Assembly (NCBI RefSeq): GCF_905171765.1
Contig: NC_053389.1
Coordinates: 746,481,146 to 746,545,145, forward strand
From: Bufo bufo
Lineage: Eukaryota > Chordata > Amphibia > Anura > Bufonidae
DNA length: 64,000 nucleotides
Reading direction: 5' to 3'
Shown here: in pieces, positions 21,450-30,681 of the stretch
Numbering within the stretch: position 1 is the first letter of the stretch
Layout: every line of letters starts with the position of its first letter
Made by a program: the position numbers and the translations under genes
Notes under the pieces: generated by a model
Databases searched by the model: none
Seen by the model: only the letters and a program-made list of their open reading frames with translations
What the model was told of the DNA's origin: nothing

Positions 21450-21775
21450 TGACTGGTTCATTTTAATAAACGTAAGCTTGTCCACATTGGCTGCGGCCTG
21501 TGATAATGCTCTCTGCCATGCTAAACACACATTCACACTGTACACTGGCTGCAGGGCAGGTCAGCACCTCCAAGGCTGACAAAGCTTTTCCACATTTTGG
21601 CCATGCTAACCCTGCCTTCTCAGGTGCTGGCGGTGCCCCAGCTGCGTTGGCGACCTCTTCCTCCTCCTCTGCCTTCGCCTTGTGCTTCCACTGTGCCCCC
21701 GCTGTCAGATGGGAATGCCATCAGCAGCGTGCGCTTGTAGTCGCGCATCTTCCGATCAGTAGCAGATGTTTTCAC
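21450..21775 (-). pseudogene. hAT-B first transposase C-terminal remnant
   Basis: This short stretch parallels 30895-31400, covering the end of the dimerisation region and then, after a deletion, the Gly/Arg-rich segment. The central LACPAVSVLSERVFS part present in the longer copy has been lost, and the fragment joins 5' leader sequence directly after the cgcatcttccgatca landmark. It is an internal-deletion relic. Confidence 0.7.
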
Positions 21776-21799
21776 TAAATTTAGTTCCCTGTCAGCAAA

Positions 21800-22000
21800 G
21801 TTCAAATTTTATAGATTTAGGCCCCTGTCACCCAGGCACAGAAGGGGTTCATTCATGGCAAAAGGGGGTTCTTGTCACCCAGCAATACAACAGAGGATTT
21901 TGAGAAATTTAGGCCCCTGTCACCCAGGCACAGCAGGGGTTTGTATATGCCAAAAATGGTAAAATGTCACCCAGCAATTGAAAATAAGAATTTTTTCAAT
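21800..22000. repeat. short tandem leader repeats in hAT-B
   Basis: aggcccctgtcacccaggcacag occurs at about 21820 and 21909, with ttgtcacccagcaat or atgtcacccagcaat between and after. This is an approximately 90-bp unit, about two copies. It lies next to the transposase remnant, the same relative position as the arrays in the other hATs here. Confidence 0.7.
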
Positions 22001-23039
22001 TTAGGGCACTAAAATTTGCACTTTTTTTAAAATTAAAATGGCTCTAAAATAGTCCTTGAAAAGGCTAGAGGGATGTAAAAGGCAGTAAAATGTGCTTAAC
22101 CACTTCCCATCTGGGCCATTTGCCCCCTTCCTGACCAGGCCAAATTTTGCAAAACTGACATATCTCACTTTATGTGGTAATAACTTTGGAACGCCTTTAT
22201 TTATCCAAGTCATTCAGAGATTGTTTTCTCGTGACACATTGTACTTCATGATAGTCATAAATTTGAGTCAAAATATTTCACCTTTATTTATGAAAAAATC
22301 GCAAATTTACCCAAAAATTTGAAAAATTCGCAATTTTCTAAATTTCAATTTCTCTGCTTTTAAAACAGAAAGTGATACCTCATAAAATATTTATTATTTA
22401 ACATTCCCCATATGTCTACTTTATGTTGGCATCATTTTGGAAATGTCATTTTATTTTTTTAGGACGTTAGAAGGCTTAGAAGTTTAGAAGCAATTCTTCA
22501 AATTTATAAGAAAATTGCCAAAACCCACTTTATAAGGACCAGTTCAGGTCTGAAGTCACTTTGTGGGGCCTACATAGTGGATACCCCCATAAATGACCCC
22601 ATTGTAGAAACTACACCCCTCAAGGTATTCAAAACCGATTTTACAAACTTTGTTAACCCTTTAGGCGTTCCACAAGAATTAAAGGAAAATGGAGATCAAA
22701 TTTTTAAATTTCACTTTTTTGGCATTTTAATCAATTTTTTTCTTTAACACATCGATGGTTAACAGCCAAACAAAACTCAATATTTATTACCCAGATTCTG
22801 TGGTTTACAGAAACACCCCACATGTGGTCATAAACTGCTGTATGGGCACATGGCAGGGCGCAGAAGAAAAGAAACTCCACATGGTTTTTAGATGCCATGT
22901 CCCATTTGAAGCCCCCTGATGCACCCTTACAGTAGAAACTCCCAAGAAGTGACCCCATTTTGGAAACTAGGGGATAAGGTTCCAGTTTTATTAGTACTAT
23001 TTTATTAGTACTATTTTTGGGTACATATGATTTTTTGAT

Positions 23040-23784
23040 CATTCATTATAACACTTTATGGGGCAAGGTGACCAAAAAAATTGGTTGTTTTAGCACAGTT
23101 TCTATTTATTTATTTTTACAGCGTTCACCTGAGGGGTTCAGTCAAGTGACATTTTTATAGAGCAGATTGTTACGGACGTGGCGATACCTAATATGTATAC
23201 TTTTTCTCATTTATTAAAGTTTTACACAATAATAGCATTTTTGAAACAAAAAAATTATGTTTTAATGTGTCCATGTTCTGAGAGCTATAGTTTTTTTATT
23301 TTTTGAGAGATTTTATTATGTAGGGGCTCATTTTTTGCGGGATGAGGTGACAGTTTTATTGGTACTATTTTGTGGGACATACGCATTTTTGATCACTTGG
23401 TGTTGCACCTTTTGTGATGCAAGGTGACAAAAATGCTTGTTTTGACACAGTTTTTTTTTTTTTTTTTTTACGGTGTTCACCCGAGGGGTTAGGTCATGTG
23501 ATATTTTTATAGAGCTGGTTTTTACGGACGCGGCAATACCTAATATGTATACTTTTTTTTATTTGTTTCACTTTAACACAATAATAGCATTTTTGAAACC
23601 AAAAAAATGATGTTTTAGTGTCTCCATGTTCTAAGAGCTATAGTTTTTTTTATTTTTTGAGAGATTTTCTTATGTAGGGGCTCATTTTTTGCGGGATGAG
23701 GTGACGGTTTTATTGGTACTATTTTGTGGGACATACGCGTTTTTGATCACTTGGTGTTGCACCTTTTGTGATGCAAGGTGACAA
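23040..23784. repeat. 352-bp tandem duplication inside TTAA element
   Basis: cacaataatagcatttttgaaac recurs at 23225 and 23577. Each unit contains atttttgcgggatgaggtgac, gatcacttggtgttgcacc, gcaaggtgacaaaaatgcttg, a long T run and tatttttatagagc. The second unit is cut by the retroelement at 23784 and continues at 29813-29930. Confidence 0.85.
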
Positions 23785-24058
23785 GACTGTTGGTAATAAC
23801 CAAGGATAAAAGGGGGGGGGGGGTGACCCCTACCACACTGGCCCACACTTCACAACCATCCCAAATAAGGACACTGACCACGTTCTTTCTTTTAACCTTT
23901 CTTTATTGCTGGGTGGTAGTCGGCCACAGCTATATTTTTATTCATCAAAACGGCAACAGTATAAAAACCGTGCGATCCGCCAGCCGCTGGACTCCCAACG
24001 GGCAGATTTCGCCAAACCCATCATTAATAACTTTTTTATTTGCAGTAACTTGCCGCCA
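23785..24058 (-). repeat. Ngaro B2 repeat
   Basis: Identical to 24412-24683 except for the G run after aaccaaggataaaa (longer here). It is the terminal member of the split direct repeats. Confidence 0.93.
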
Positions 24059-24183
24059 GCTGTGACTTATAAAATTCTTCAATCCTGCATACAGCCTCCT
24101 TGAGGACATAACGCACAGACAAACAGAAATATAAATTAACATTAAAACTTTCAAATACAGGAAACAAAAGGGAGGGAGGGAGG

Positions 24184-24411
24184 GGGCACCGCGCTTCCGA
24201 TAAAGAGGAAGAGGATAGGCGGGGACAGAACATAAGTACCCTCCCGCTACCCGCCTCCTCTTCCTGCTGTGCAATAAGTTAACCCTACATACTCCCACCA
24301 ACTAACAACTCTAAATCTAGGGCCATACAAGTACCCTAAGGATGGGAAAAGGAAGGGGGGGGGGGACCCACAGTCCCTGTCTACCCTCCCTAAACAGTCG
24401 GGCAGCCACCA
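24184..24411 (-). repeat. Ngaro A2 repeat
   Basis: Matches A1 at 29579-29812, starting gggcaccgcgcttccg and ending gcagccacca. Differences: 6 bp shorter in the aagagg run and two substitutions near 24265. Confidence 0.92.
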
Positions 24412-24683
24412 GACTGTTGGTAATAACCAAGGATAAAAGGGGGGGGGGTGACCCCTACCACACTGGCCCACACTTCACAACCATCCCAAATAAGGACACT
24501 GACCACGTTCTTTCTTTTAACCTTTCTTTATTGCTGGGTGGTAGTCGGCCACAGCTATATTTTTATTCATCAAAACGGCAACAGTATAAAAACCGTGCGA
24601 TCCGCCAGCCGCTGGACTCCCAACGGGCAGATTTCGCCAAACCCATCATTAATAACTTTTTTATTTGCAGTAACTTGCCGCCA
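24412..24683 (-). repeat. Ngaro B1 repeat
   Basis: gactgttggtaataacc to taacttgccgcca, directly abutting A2. The A2/B1 junction (gccacca then gactgtt) reproduces the joint expected in a circular intermediate. Confidence 0.92.
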
Positions 24684-24699
24684 CGGAGGAGACCTGCCC

Positions 24700-25271
24700 T
24701 CAAACAGGGCTCCGACCACCACCCAATAAAAACAGGGCATGCTCAATACCATCCTGAAGTCCAGAAAGGAAGATATCTAGTCCAATATCCGTCAAATGGA
24801 CACCGTCGGGCCTCATTAAAGAACGGTTGTCCCCTTCCAACTGGCGGTGCCGAACAACCACACCTCCCCTGGACCTGACAAAACGGGAAACCCGCAAATT
24901 CAACGTCCGCCTGCATCTCTCTATAGCTTCCCCATCCCTGTCACCGTGCCAAACCACCCGCGGAACAATCTCCGACCATACCAACACTACCTCTCTAAAG
25001 AAGGACGGGAACCTCTCCATATCTGACCGCATCAGGGTCAACAGCTCCAGCAAGGGCACGGAACCAATGTCATTGCCCCCAGCGTGAACCACCAGGACCA
25101 CCGGGCCTGAAAGCCAATCTCCACCACCTGCGAGAGAAGATGCGACCACCGGAGGCCACGAATACCTCTCCATGACACTTCCGCCTCTCGAAAACCGAGC
25201 GATCTTCCGCCAGGCCTACAGTCGGCTCGCTGCGCCGCCCAAAAAACATATGAATGGCCGATCAACCACAC
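24700..25271 (-). pseudogene. Ngaro SGNH/GDSL-type hydrolase, one frameshift
   Basis: A domain known from several vertebrate Ngaro elements; its role in the cycle is unknown. The first part (25271-about 25115) starts MWLIGHSYVFWAAQRA, whose GHSY corresponds to block I with the nucleophile serine, followed by WRGIRGLRWSHLL. The second part in another frame (from about 25115 to 24700) gives VVHAGGNDIG (block III, Gly and Asn), a Val/Trp-rich core and RPDGVHLTDIG (block V, Asp and His of the triad). All four blocks are recognisable and only one frame change, near 25110, separates them. It follows the recombinase by about 90 bases and ends just before B1. A short indel or sequencing error explains the break better than long decay. 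Confidence 0.85.
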
Positions 25272-25362
25272 CGCCGGCCTGCCCGAACCTGCAAGAAAAA
25301 ACTATTAGAATGGATCAAAGCACTAGAAATATCGACAAATAAAACACATTTTTTTTTTTTTT

Positions 25363-26283
25363 TTATAATAACAAAAGGTCCGGTCTGATGTACCGTGCAA
25401 AACAGGCCGATTTCCATCTACCTATCCTCATAATCTCCGCCTCAGATAAACCCGCCCTGGCAGCTTCAGTAGCAGCCCCAATACGAAACGAGTGAGTCCC
25501 AAATTCCTTGGGATCAACACCACTTAAAGACAAACAAGACTTGAAAACCGTGACAAACTGAAATTTGGTAAGGGGGGAGCCGTCCGCATGCGCAAAGAAA
25601 TTGCAGCCAGTAGAACGCAAAGAACTATACTGTGATATCAGATGAACCGGGCATGCCCCACCAGGAACCGGGTGGAGGGGAATCCAGGAGCCCCTCCCAA
25701 ATTGGTCCGTCTTTGAACGCTGGACCCGGATCCTAAGCGAATCATTACCCAGAACAACATCATCACTAGAAAGCCCCCCCGGTTTACGACAGGAAGGGGC
25801 AACCAGCTCACTGACCCTAAGGGCCGCAAAAAAGGCCAAACTAAAACTGCCTGAAAACAGGGCCACCTCAAAGGGAGATGAGCAAACCTCGGGAAGCAGG
25901 GAAATAAGCTTACCGAGTAAGCCAAACGAGACCGGCCGTCGACTCTCTCGGGAAACATACTCCTTCCTCCAACCCTTTAAAGCCTGCTGAATAACGAATT
26001 GCTTGGTAACATCCGGCCATCCCCGCAGCTTAAAGTGAAACGCAATGCCCGATAGACGACGCTGCGCAACCGCTGCAGAAACCCCCAAAGCTCGCAAATG
26101 CAACAGCCATTCCACAGTCACCTCCAGCCGCAGATCATCCCTAGCGCCAACATCTCGTGCACCCACCATCCCCCACCATTGAACCCATGAATTACCGTGA
26201 GCCTGCCAGGTAGCAGGAGAAACCGAGGATCTGACAAGCGACATCAGTTGCTGTCCACCAAATCCCATAGGTGCGGGGGGCAT
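25363..26283 (-). CDS. Ngaro tyrosine recombinase
   Basis: Strand exchange enzyme that integrates the circular DNA intermediate of the retroelement. I take the ATG at 26283 (306 codons). An upstream in-frame TTG at 26334 would add 17 residues. Counting from that TTG, the catalytic set is Arg173 (AALRVSEL), Lys208 (RSKTD), His281 and Arg284 (THSFRIGAAT), Trp307 (IGRWKS, in the position that is often His or Trp) and the nucleophile Tyr315 (FARYIRP). Nothing is missing. An N-terminal SAM-like core-binding region occupies about 30-130. It overlaps the end of the RT gene by about 40 bases in a different frame and is followed by the hydrolase gene. Confidence 0.93.
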   Translation of the reverse strand: MPPAPMGFGGQQLMSLVRSSVSPATWQAHGNSWVQWWGMVGARDVGARDDLRLEVTVEWLLHLRALGVSAAVAQRRLSGIAFHFKLRGWPDVTKQFVIQQALKGWRKEYVSRESRRPVSFGLLGKLISLLPEVCSSPFEVALFSGSFSLAFFAALRVSELVAPSCRKPGGLSSDDVVLGNDSLRIRVQRSKTDQFGRGSWIPLHPVPGGACPVHLISQYSSLRSTGCNFFAHADGSPLTKFQFVTVFKSCLSLSGVDPKEFGTHSFRIGAATEAARAGLSEAEIMRIGRWKSACFARYIRPDLLLL

Positions 26284-27905
26284 TCCTGGCCCTCTCGATC
26301 CGCTTCCGGGAGAAAGGATCGGAATTCCTGCCAACGGAAACGGGAAAGAGCATCAGCAACCTTATTTTCAACACCTGGAACATGACGGGCTCTAAAATAA
26401 ACATTTAATGCCAGACACCGAAGAACCAAGTAACGCAGAAGAGACAAGACAGGAAGAGAAGAGGAGGACAAGTTATTGACACAATAAACCACTCCCAGAT
26501 TGTCCGTCCAAAACGACACATGTTTGTTGGACAACCTGTCCCCCCACAGCTCCACCGCCACGATAATGGGGAATAACTCGAGCAGAGTAAGGTTCTTACA
26601 CAACCCAGATGACCGCCACGACTCAGGCCACCCAGCAGCGCACCAGTCCTTCCCCAGAATGGTCCCGAAACCACAAGACCCCGACGCATCAGAAAACAAA
26701 GACAACTCAGCGTTAGATATTTCCTTGGACATGTAGCACGTGTGACCATTGTAAGACAACAGAAAGGACCTCCAGACCCCCAAGTCATCTTTCAGGGACT
26801 TGGATAGCCAGATGCGATGCCGCGGAGATTTAACCCCCCTTGTGGCCAATGACAGGCGACGGGCAAAGACCCGGCCCATGGGCATAACTCGGCATGCAAA
26901 ACACAACAAACCTAACAGGGACTGAAGCTGCAACAAGGTAACCTTCCTAACCGACAGGAAACCATCAATCAACCCCATAAGCTTCTGCAACTTCTCCGGC
27001 GGCAACCTGAAAACCATATCCAACGTGTCAATCTCAATGCCCAAAAACGAAAGCCGTGTAACCGGGCCCTCAGTCTTCTCACTCGAAATGGGGACCCCAA
27101 ATTGCGCCATCCTTTCCAGAAAAACAGTTAACAGGGACAGGCAACCACCACCACTACCAGGGGAAACAAAGAGAAAATCGTCTAAATAATGCAAAACTGA
27201 CGTAGAACCAGACTCATAACGAACAACCCACTCCAGAAAAGACCCAAACATTTCAAAATAATGGCAAGAAATAGAACAACCCATAGGGAGGCACGTGTCA
27301 TAATAAAAAAGGCCATCAACGCAACAACCCAACAGGTGGAAACAATCCGGGTGAACCGGAAGAAGCCGAAAAGCTGATTCGATATCCGACTTAGCCAGCA
27401 GGGCCCCCCTGCCTGCATCCCTGACCAACGCAACCGCCCGGTCAAAGGACACATAAGACACAGACGCATCCTCTGGAGAGATGCCGTCATTAACCGACGA
27501 ACCCTTAGGGTGAGAGAGATGGTGGATCAACCGGAACTTGCCTGGCTCTCTTTTGGGGACAACGCCCAACGGGGAGACCCGCAGATTAGAAAACTGTAAA
27601 TCAGTAAACGGGCCCCGAATCCTACCGGTCCCCGAAAAATACAGGGACCGGTTCAGAATAAAAGGGATGAAAAAACCAAACGAAAAACCAACACGGAGCT
27701 GAGCAGCCGCCTGCTTATTGGGGTACCTGTCTAGCCAGGGGCCCATCTCTACTACGCTCACCGGGGTCTTTCTGAGCCCCGTGCTCGAACTGCTTGGAAA
27801 GCTTAACTGGGGGGCGGGAGCATTTATTAGCCGAGTGGGAACCACCGCAGACCGAGCACTCGTGCTTGAATCTGCACAACCCTGCGAACTTGCAGTTACC
27901 CTCAT
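26244..27905 (-). CDS. Ngaro reverse transcriptase / RNase H
   Basis: Copies the element RNA into DNA and degrades the RNA strand. The first ATG (27905) gives 553 codons, but the first 50 or so residues overlap gag in another frame and have no family features. The ATG at 27745 (MGPWLDRYPNK) is a likelier start. RT signatures in order: FRLIHHLSHPKGSSVNDGI, LLAKSDIESAFRLLPVHP, CLPMGCSISC and HYLDDFLFV with the two catalytic Asp. RNase H: LFSDASGSCGFG, LLELFPIIVAVELW, FWTDNLGVVYCVN and HVPGVENKVADALSR, with the Asp-Glu-Asp-Asp set. The frame is uninterrupted. The N-terminus overlaps gag and the C-terminus overlaps the recombinase, so a compact polycistronic or frameshifting layout is likely. Confidence 0.93.
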   Translation of the reverse strand: MRVTASSQGCADSSTSARSAVVPTRLINAPAPQLSFPSSSSTGLRKTPVSVVEMGPWLDRYPNKQAAAQLRVGFSFGFFIPFILNRSLYFSGTGRIRGPFTDLQFSNLRVSPLGVVPKREPGKFRLIHHLSHPKGSSVNDGISPEDASVSYVSFDRAVALVRDAGRGALLAKSDIESAFRLLPVHPDCFHLLGCCVDGLFYYDTCLPMGCSISCHYFEMFGSFLEWVVRYESGSTSVLHYLDDFLFVSPGSGGGCLSLLTVFLERMAQFGVPISSEKTEGPVTRLSFLGIEIDTLDMVFRLPPEKLQKLMGLIDGFLSVRKVTLLQLQSLLGLLCFACRVMPMGRVFARRLSLATRGVKSPRHRIWLSKSLKDDLGVWRSFLLSYNGHTCYMSKEISNAELSLFSDASGSCGFGTILGKDWCAAGWPESWRSSGLCKNLTLLELFPIIVAVELWGDRLSNKHVSFWTDNLGVVYCVNNLSSSSLPVLSLLRYLVLRCLALNVYFRARHVPGVENKVADALSRFRWQEFRSFLPEADREGQECPPHLWDLVDSN

Positions 27906-28980
27906 TAAATAACCAGCATGACCCGGGTCGGCGGACGGCCACCGGTCCCGGCGAAGGAGATCCCCCTGAACCAGCGGCCGCCCCTGGAAAGGGGGGAGGT
28001 CTCTGTGACACCATCAGCCTCAGCCACACATCCGTGGCCTTAACCCCCCAACCAATCTCCGGCTGCAAACCCAAACGGCGCCTAAATTCCTCATCATAGC
28101 GCCACCATGCGCTGCCCCCATGGGACTTGTAGGCGCTATAAATGATGTCCTGATAAACAAACAACTCAGAACAGCGCTCAGGGTGACGCTGGCCCATAAT
28201 GCAACCCAACACCGAAAAAGCCTGTAACCAATTGTTCATGGTTCTGGCAACTTTGGGCCTACGCTCATACGGCTTGTCCGAAAAACGCCTCTCCTTGTCA
28301 ACGGTATGTTGATCAACTGATATGAGAGACCAAATATCCACATAATGGTTAGCCCAAACCTTCTCCCGAACGGCCTCATCCAAATGGGCACCCAAAAAAC
28401 TAACCCCACAAAAACATGACTCTTTATGCACCCCCGCTAACACCGGAGCTGGCTTAGCAGGAGGAGGCGGATGGGACTGGTCAGTATTAGGCTGCAAACG
28501 ATCCACTAACAATTTTAACAGTGTAGCCATATCAGAACCCCCACCACCCGCCCCCCACGCACCCGTAAATTGGTACTCACCGGACGGAGGCGGTATTGGC
28601 GCTACCGCAGGACCAGGAACGGGAACCTCGGGCTGTAGAGAAGCTGCCAGAACCAGGCTCTGAGCCCTGGAAGACCGACCAGACGTCCGCCTATTGCGCT
28701 GGACCCGCGCACGCCTCACAGACTCCCCTGGCGCAGCAACGGACCCCTCCGAGGACGACGGGGACCGCCACCTGGAGGATCTGGATCGCCTGCTCCAGGC
28801 TGAGTCACCTGACCTGCGACGCGACCTGCGGGATCCATGGCGCCTCCGGCTCTCATGAGAGGAGGATGATGAGCTGGACCGTCCTCTGCGGGCACGTGAC
28901 CGTTCGGGGGCAGGAGGGGGAGGGGGGGTACGTGTGGCTGAGACAGTGCAGTGATAGGGGGAAAATGCACCTCAGCACCA
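27715..28980 (-). CDS. Ngaro gag-like protein with SR-rich N-terminus and zinc motifs
   Basis: Structural protein presumed to package element RNA. The frame is open from about 28980 to the stop at 27715, yet contains no ATG before the conserved part (the first alternative start codon is a GTG at 28719). Upstream of 28719 it encodes a Ser/Arg-rich stretch (SRRSRSSRWRSPSSS and similar) like that of splicing or RNA-binding proteins. Later features: GVSFLGAHLDEAVREKVWANHYVDIWSL-type core, MNNWLQAFSVLG, and near the C-terminus CWLFNEGNCKFAGLCRFKH (a CCCH-like finger, Cys-x7-Cys-x5-Cys-x3-His) followed by CSVCGGSHSANKC, a zinc knuckle. Translation must enter from elsewhere: a frameshift from the proline-rich frame, or a spliced leader. 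Confidence 0.75.
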
Positions 28981-29504
28981 CCAGGGGTCACTGCAGGCAG
29001 CATGGCCAGGGAAGGAGCTACAGAACTAAAACCCGGCTGCTGCTCAGTCATGGCAGGGGGTTCAGTGAATTGAGTGGAAGGGGGGGTGGGAGGGAGACTC
29101 TGGGAAGAGTGGCTGCTAACCTGTGACCCCATAACTCTGCCTGCGTGTACACCTAAACTTCCACTGACCTCGTGTGAGGAGGGAAGTGCCTGAGGCCGAG
29201 AGGGGGGAGGAAGGGGCGGAGCTACCGCCCTCAGCACAGAGCCGGCAGCCTGCATCTCTAACGATCCTGCAGCAGCACAGCTATGGGAGCCCAAGGTAAG
29301 CGGGGAAGGAGGGGGGCTATGGCCGAGACGTATGGGGGGGCGGATAAGCCGGGAGGACCGCCTGCCCCCCACAGGAGCAATCGCTGCATCACGGGGCTGC
29401 ACCAGAACCTCAGCAGCCGGAGCACTGACAGGAGGAGGTGAGGGATCAGGGGAACCCAGACTACACAAAAACGAGCGCAGCCACCCCTCACCCCCCTCTG
29501 CCAT
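28716..29504 (-). CDS. Ngaro proline-rich frame upstream of gag
   Basis: 263 codons from ATG 29504 (MAEGGEGWLRSFL), rich in Pro, Ser and Gly, without a recognisable domain. It overlaps the SR-rich part of the gag frame and ends at 28716. It could be the true gag N-terminus joined to the downstream frame by a frameshift or an indel, or a separate small protein. The high Pro content partly reflects the GC-rich sequence, so coding status is uncertain. Confidence 0.45.
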   Translation of the reverse strand: MAEGGEGWLRSFLCSLGSPDPSPPPVSAPAAEVLVQPRDAAIAPVGGRRSSRLIRPPIRLGHSPPPSPLTLGSHSCAAAGSLEMQAAGSVLRAVAPPLPPPSRPQALPSSHEVSGSLGVHAGRVMGSQVSSHSSQSLPPTPPSTQFTEPPAMTEQQPGFSSVAPSLAMLPAVTPGGAEVHFPPITALSQPHVPPLPLLPPNGHVPAEDGPAHHPPLMRAGGAMDPAGRVAGQVTQPGAGDPDPPGGGPRRPRRGPLLRQGSL

Positions 29505-29570
29505 ACGTGCCAACAACACCTCCCTCAGACGGGCATCGCCAAACTCTTATACAGACAGAGCACAGGTGCG

Positions 29571-29582
29571 ACTTACCAGGGC
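29571..29582 (-). promoter_or_regulatory. candidate splice donor at A1 border
   Basis: On the minus strand ccctg|gtaagt lies exactly where A1 homology ends. An ATG at 29634 opens a 19-codon frame that runs into this donor in phase 1. This is a sequence match to the vertebrate donor consensus only; no acceptor or transcript is shown. Confidence 0.35.
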
Positions 29583-29812
29583 ACCGCGCTTCCGATAAAG
29601 AGGAAGAGGAAGAGGATAGGCGGGGACAGAACATAAGTACCCTCCCGCTACCCGCCTCCTCTTATTGCTGTGCAATAAGTTAACCCTACATACTCCCACC
29701 AACTAACAACTCTAAATCTAGGGCCATACAAGTACCCTAAGGATGGGAAAAGGAAGGGGGGGGGGGACCCACAGTCCCTGTCTACCCTCCCTAAACAGTC
29801 GGGCAGCCACCA
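29579..29812 (-). repeat. Ngaro A1 repeat (5' end of the element)
   Basis: Matches A2. In the transcribed direction it begins tggtggctgcccgactg and its homology to A2 ends at gcggtgccc. It is expected to hold the promoter and the RNA start. Confidence 0.92.
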
Positions 29813-30142
29813 AAATTGCTTGTTTTGACAGTTTTTTTTTTTTTTTTTTACGGTGTTCACCCGAGGGGTTAGGTCATGTGATATTTTTATAGAGCTGGTT
29901 TTTACGGCCGCGGCAATATAAAATATGTCTATTTTATTTTATTTTTTCTATTTTTAATTTTTTTTTTTATTCCTAACTTGGGAACTTTTTTTTTTTTTAC
30001 ATGTGAAACTTTATTTTATTTTATTTTTTCAACCCTTTATTTTTTTTATTTTTTTTTACACTTTTCGTCCCCCATAAGGTCATACAAGACCTCTGGGGGA
30101 CATTTGCTTCACTTTTTCTTTTTTTTTTCACAGTTGATTTCT

Positions 30143-30577
30143 CCTGTAACTGGGGCTGACATGGTAGCCCCAGTTACAGGACAAATGCACCCCTATAGAG
30201 GCTGTACAGCAGCAATCCAGCGCTGTACAGCCTCAGTGCAGGGCTGATCGACGTCTCTGAGAGACCTCACACAGCTCCTGCACACTCCGGTCACGGCGGT
30301 CACATGACCGCCGGGCCAGAACAGGAAGCGCACAGCACTTCCTGCTCTGCAGACACAGCGCTCGGTGAGCGCTGTGTCTGCAGCGATCGTGAAGGCAGGG
30401 ACACCTGGGAACTGTCCCTGCCTTGTCTTAGGGTTGCCCTGCTGTCACTGACAGCGGGCAACCCGATCAGCAGCTGCACGATTAGCGTGCAACAGCTATT
30501 TCTGACAGGACGTTTTAAAACGTGCTGTCAGAAATAGACGTCCACCCATAGGACGTTTATAGTCTATGGGCGGACGT
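30143..30577. repeat. chain of eight hairpins at right end of TTAA element
   Basis: Successive inverted repeats: 30143-30180 (cctgtaactggggct arms), 30199-30233 (aggctgtacag), 30294-30313 (cggcggtca), 30347-30383 (17-bp perfect arms ctgcagacacagcgctc, 3-base loop), 30393-30423 (aggcagggaca), 30431-30464 (gggttgcc), 30496-30537 (ctatttctgacag, 42-bp near-palindrome centred on ttttaaaa), 30538-30577 (acgtcc arms). They follow one another with little spacer up to the TTAA end. Confidence 0.9.
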
Positions 30578-30681
30578 GAGGCGGTTAAGAGCATTGCAAC
30601 TGCTCTGCAAACAAATGTGGATAGGCAAATAACTTAAAATAAAATAAAATAACTAAAAATTACAAATTATTAACCTGCAAT

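Larger units (their letters stand above)
23785..29812 (-). mobile_element. Ngaro-type tyrosine-recombinase retrotransposon
   Basis: A 6,028-bp element transcribed leftwards. In its own direction the order is A1, gag, RT/RNase H, tyrosine recombinase, SGNH hydrolase, B1, A2, B2: the split-direct-repeat layout known for Ngaro and PAT groups. A1 is 29579-29812, B1 24412-24683, A2 24184-24411 and B2 23785-24058. B1 and B2 are identical apart from the length of a G run. A1 and A2 differ by a 6-bp indel, two substitutions and G-run length. There is no target duplication, as expected for circular-intermediate integration by a recombinase. Repeat identity, intact RT and intact recombinase indicate a young copy, with two frame problems (hydrolase, gag). 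Confidence 0.95.
22096..30588. mobile_element. TTAA-flanked non-coding element, interrupted by Ngaro
   Basis: Begins ttaaccacttcccatctgg (22096) and ends ggacgtgaggcggttaa (30588). TTAA is duplicated, and the termini are related (TTAACCACTTCCC against TTAACCGCCTCAC). The flanking hAT reads straight across when the element is removed (gtgcttaa then gagcattgcaactgc; compare 21083-21105 in the first hAT-B block), so the boundaries are firm. Without the retroelement it is about 2.46 kb. It encodes nothing: AT-rich 22100-23230, two and a half copies of a 352-bp repeat, then a hairpin-rich right end. TTAA sites suit piggyBac or Kolobok. Which one mobilised it is unknown. Confidence 0.85.

Noticed and set aside
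23785..24411. A separate, internally deleted retroelement copy in tandem with the full one
   Set aside because: The A and B segments in the order B2-A2-B1 next to the gene block and A1 at the far end are the normal split direct repeats of a Ngaro element, so one element explains everything.
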